Assembly: GCA_964424355.1 (NCBI GenBank) | Contig: CAYRIO010000002.1 | Coordinates: 178,911-242,910 of the forward strand | Source: CAZEHS01 sp964424355 | GTDB lineage: Bacteria > Bacillota > Clostridia > Peptostreptococcales > Acidaminobacteraceae | Direction of reading: 5' to 3' | DNA: 64,000 nucleotides | In this document: positions 62,447 to 64,000 of the stretch, in pieces | Numbering within the stretch: position 1 is the first letter of the stretch | How the letters are laid out: each line of letters starts with the position of its first letter | Position numbers and translations under genes: made by a program | Notes under the pieces: model-generated | Databases searched by the model: none | What the model was told of the DNA's origin: nothing | The model's input: only the letters and a program-made list of their open reading frames with translations

Positions 62447-63099
62447 AATTGGCACCCAGCATTCTTTCGGCGGATTTTGGAAGGCTGCTGGAATCCGTTA
62501 AGCAGGTGGAGAAGGCAGAGGTGGATCTCCTGCATATCGATATCATGGACGGTCATTTCGTCCCGAATATCTCTTTTGGCCCCCTGGTCATGAAAGGCAT
62601 TCAAGGGAAAACGGATCTCCCCTTCGACGTCCACTTGATGATCCAGGATCCCGATCGGTATCTGGAGGAGTTTGCCAATGCCGGAGCGGATTGGATCACC
62701 GTTCATGCGGAGGCCTGCGTGCACCTGCACCGAACCATCCAGAGCATCCGTGCACTGGGCGTGAAGGCTGGGGTTTCATTGAACCCTGCCACACCGCTGT
62801 CAGCCATCGAAGAAATCCTGCCAGAGGTCGATATGGTCCTCCTGATGTCGGTGAATCCGGGCTTTGGTGGTCAGAGCTTCATTGAGAGCACGTTGGACAA
62901 GGTCAGACGGCTGCGGACCATGATGGATGAGCGGGGTCTCAAAACCGAAATCCAGGTGGATGGCGGCGTAACCCTTAAGAACGCCCGAGCCGTGGCAGAA
63001 GCAGGCGCAACAATCCTGGTGGCCGGTTCCGCAGTCTTCAACACCCCGGATATCTCCGCCACGGTGAGAGCATTCCGACAGGAGCTGTCAGGGCTGTGA
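62440..63099 (+). CDS. rpe: Ribulose-phosphate 3-epimerase
   Basis: A 219-residue TIM barrel with APSILSADFG, HIDIMDGHFVPN, VHLMI, SVNPGFGGQ and QVDGGV, the full set of family motifs. It interconverts ribulose-5-phosphate and xylulose-5-phosphate. Overlaps rsgA by seven and thiN by four bases. Confidence 0.97.
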   Translation: MVKLAPSILSADFGRLLESVKQVEKAEVDLLHIDIMDGHFVPNISFGPLVMKGIQGKTDLPFDVHLMIQDPDRYLEEFANAGADWITVHAEACVHLHRTIQSIRALGVKAGVSLNPATPLSAIEEILPEVDMVLLMSVNPGFGGQSFIESTLDKVRRLRTMMDERGLKTEIQVDGGVTLKNARAVAEAGATILVAGSAVFNTPDISATVRAFRQELSGL

Positions 63100-63749
63100 A
63101 GCGCTGTGTGATTTTTGTCGGCGGGGACATCCTGGACTACAGCAGTGTGGCATCCCGTCTGATGGAAGGGGATATTCTCATTGCGGCGGATAGCGGTGCC
63201 CGTCACGTAGCGGCACTGGGGAAAATCCCCCACATGCTTATCGGTGATATGGATTCCATTGATCCGATCATTCGCCAGCGATTTCAGGCAGCGGGGTCCC
63301 ACTGTAAGGTTTATCGTCCTGAAAAGGACGAAACCGACGGGGAACTGGCGGTCGAGGCCGCCCTTGAGACCGGAGCGGACCGGATCCTTATTTTTGGCAT
63401 CCTGGGAGACCGGCTGGATCATTTCCTGGGAGTCCTCAGTCTTTTAAAACGTCTGCTGGATGCAGGGGTCCGGAGCAGCATGGTGTCAGATACCCAGGAA
63501 ATCTGGCTGATCCAGGGTGAAGAGATCCTGGAACTGCCTGAGGGCAGTCTCGTTTCATTCCTGCCCTTTGGAGACCGGGCAACCGGGGTCACCCTGAGGG
63601 GCTTCCAGTATCCCCTGACGGAGTATGCGTATTCACAGGGAAAGCCCATCGGTCTCAGCAATCTCATAAAAAAAAGCCCGGCGACTGTTACGGTCGGCCG
63701 GGGCATCCTGATAGCTGTTCATACGCATGAGGATGTCAAAAAAGACTAA
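63096..63749 (+). CDS. thiN: Thiamine pyrophosphokinase
   Basis: A 217-residue enzyme transferring pyrophosphate from ATP to thiamine. DSGARHVAALGKIPHMLIGD and MDSID give the ATP/Mg site, and GILGDRLDH is the second motif. The GTG start overlaps the rpe stop. Order rsgA-rpe-thiN is conserved in Firmicutes. Confidence 0.95.
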   Translation: MKRCVIFVGGDILDYSSVASRLMEGDILIAADSGARHVAALGKIPHMLIGDMDSIDPIIRQRFQAAGSHCKVYRPEKDETDGELAVEAALETGADRILIFGILGDRLDHFLGVLSLLKRLLDAGVRSSMVSDTQEIWLIQGEEILELPEGSLVSFLPFGDRATGVTLRGFQYPLTEYAYSQGKPIGLSNLIKKSPATVTVGRGILIAVHTHEDVKKD

Positions 63750-63773
63750 AACCTGCTCTACGCAGGTTTTTTT
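63748..63773. terminator. Terminator of the rsmB-thiN unit
   Basis: AAAACCTGC, loop TCTAC, GCAGGTTTT plus more T. It overlaps the thiN stop and can also serve rpmB from the other side. Confidence 0.88.
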
Positions 63774-63780
63774 CTCGTGA

Positions 63781-63972
63781 TTATACTGTTCTTGTTACGG
63801 CACCTGAACGCAGGCATCGCGCACATACCATGACTCTCTGAGGAGAACCGTTGATAGTAGCTTTGACTCTTCGAAGATTCGGAGCCCATGAACGGCGAGT
63901 ATGGTTATTAGCATGACTCACGTTGTTGCCGAATATCCGGCCTTTTCCACAAACGACACAAGATCGACCCAT
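63781..63972 (-). CDS. rpmB: Ribosomal protein L28
   Basis: A 63-residue protein. MGRSCVVCGKGRIFGNNVSHANN is the L28 start with a Cys pair, and MVCARCLRSG gives a second pair, so this is the zinc-binding (C+) form. GGGAGGTG precedes the ATG. It is convergent with thiN. Confidence 0.97.
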   Translation of the reverse strand: MGRSCVVCGKGRIFGNNVSHANNHTRRSWAPNLRRVKATINGSPQRVMVCARCLRSGAVTRTV

Positions 63973-64000
63973 TTATTTACACCTCCCTAGAGTTGATAGC

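Overview
The window looks like a stretch of chromosome from an anaerobic Gram-positive bacterium of the class Clostridia, with moderately high GC. The clues are a PASTA-domain Ser/Thr kinase with its phosphatase, YesM/YesN-type two-component regulators, PyrR, an RqcH homologue, CoA-transferase and thiolase genes, and enzymes of the ATP-driven 2-hydroxyacyl-CoA dehydratase type. No rRNA, tRNA, CRISPR array or transposase gene was seen. The species cannot be named from the sequence alone.

Layout. 0-2.3 kb: start of a probable Lrp-type regulator, an L-asparaginase, a VOC/glyoxalase protein and a small exported protein. 2.3-12.9 kb: a carbohydrate locus. A YesN/YesM two-component pair is divergent from an ABC importer (lipoprotein and two permeases, no ATPase), followed by a Gfo/Idh oxidoreductase, an IolE-like TIM-barrel enzyme, a ROK sugar kinase and a NagB-like isomerase/deaminase. 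13-16.1 kb: an NAD salvage operon (NrtR-like regulator, nicotinamidase-like hydrolase, nicotinate phosphoribosyltransferase) whose promoter carries two GATA-N-TATC palindromes. 16.2-20.1 kb: malQ and glgP. 20.1-22.9 kb: a CoA-transferase (two subunits) and thiolase operon behind a consensus sigma-54 promoter with two upstream palindromic elements. 22.85-25.0 kb: an AT-rich two-gene cassette (SatD-like protein and a DUF3307-like membrane protein) bracketed by a 91-bp direct repeat that copies the thiolase 3' end and its terminator.

25.6-29.3 kb: a leftward, tightly overlapping operon coding for an HgdB-like protein, its ATP-dependent activase, QueD, QueE and QueC. Its leader has a preQ1-I-like pseudoknot element followed by an intrinsic terminator. 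This links an ATP-driven, very low-potential reductase system to queuosine (preQ0/preQ1) metabolism and is the most promising candidate for something new here. 29.5-39.4 kb: a secreted phosphodiester glycosidase-like protein, release factor 3, a sigma-54 activator, a GH18 protein, MTA/SAH nucleosidase, an RluD-type pseudouridine synthase and PyrR. 39.5-46.3 kb: an exported 5'-nucleotidase with LysM, motB-motA in reversed order, and an OmpR-type two-component system.

46.3-64 kb: mostly housekeeping genes: rqcH, dapF, yicC, gmk, rpoZ, coaBC, priA, def, fmt, a DUF116 gene, yugP-like, rsmB, prpC, prkC, rsgA, rpe, thiN, and convergent rpmB. This run has the order usual for Clostridia, except that remA is absent between yicC and gmk. 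Most genes have strong Shine-Dalgarno sequences and many overlap by 1-30 bp, so the window is made of compact operons separated by hairpin terminators.
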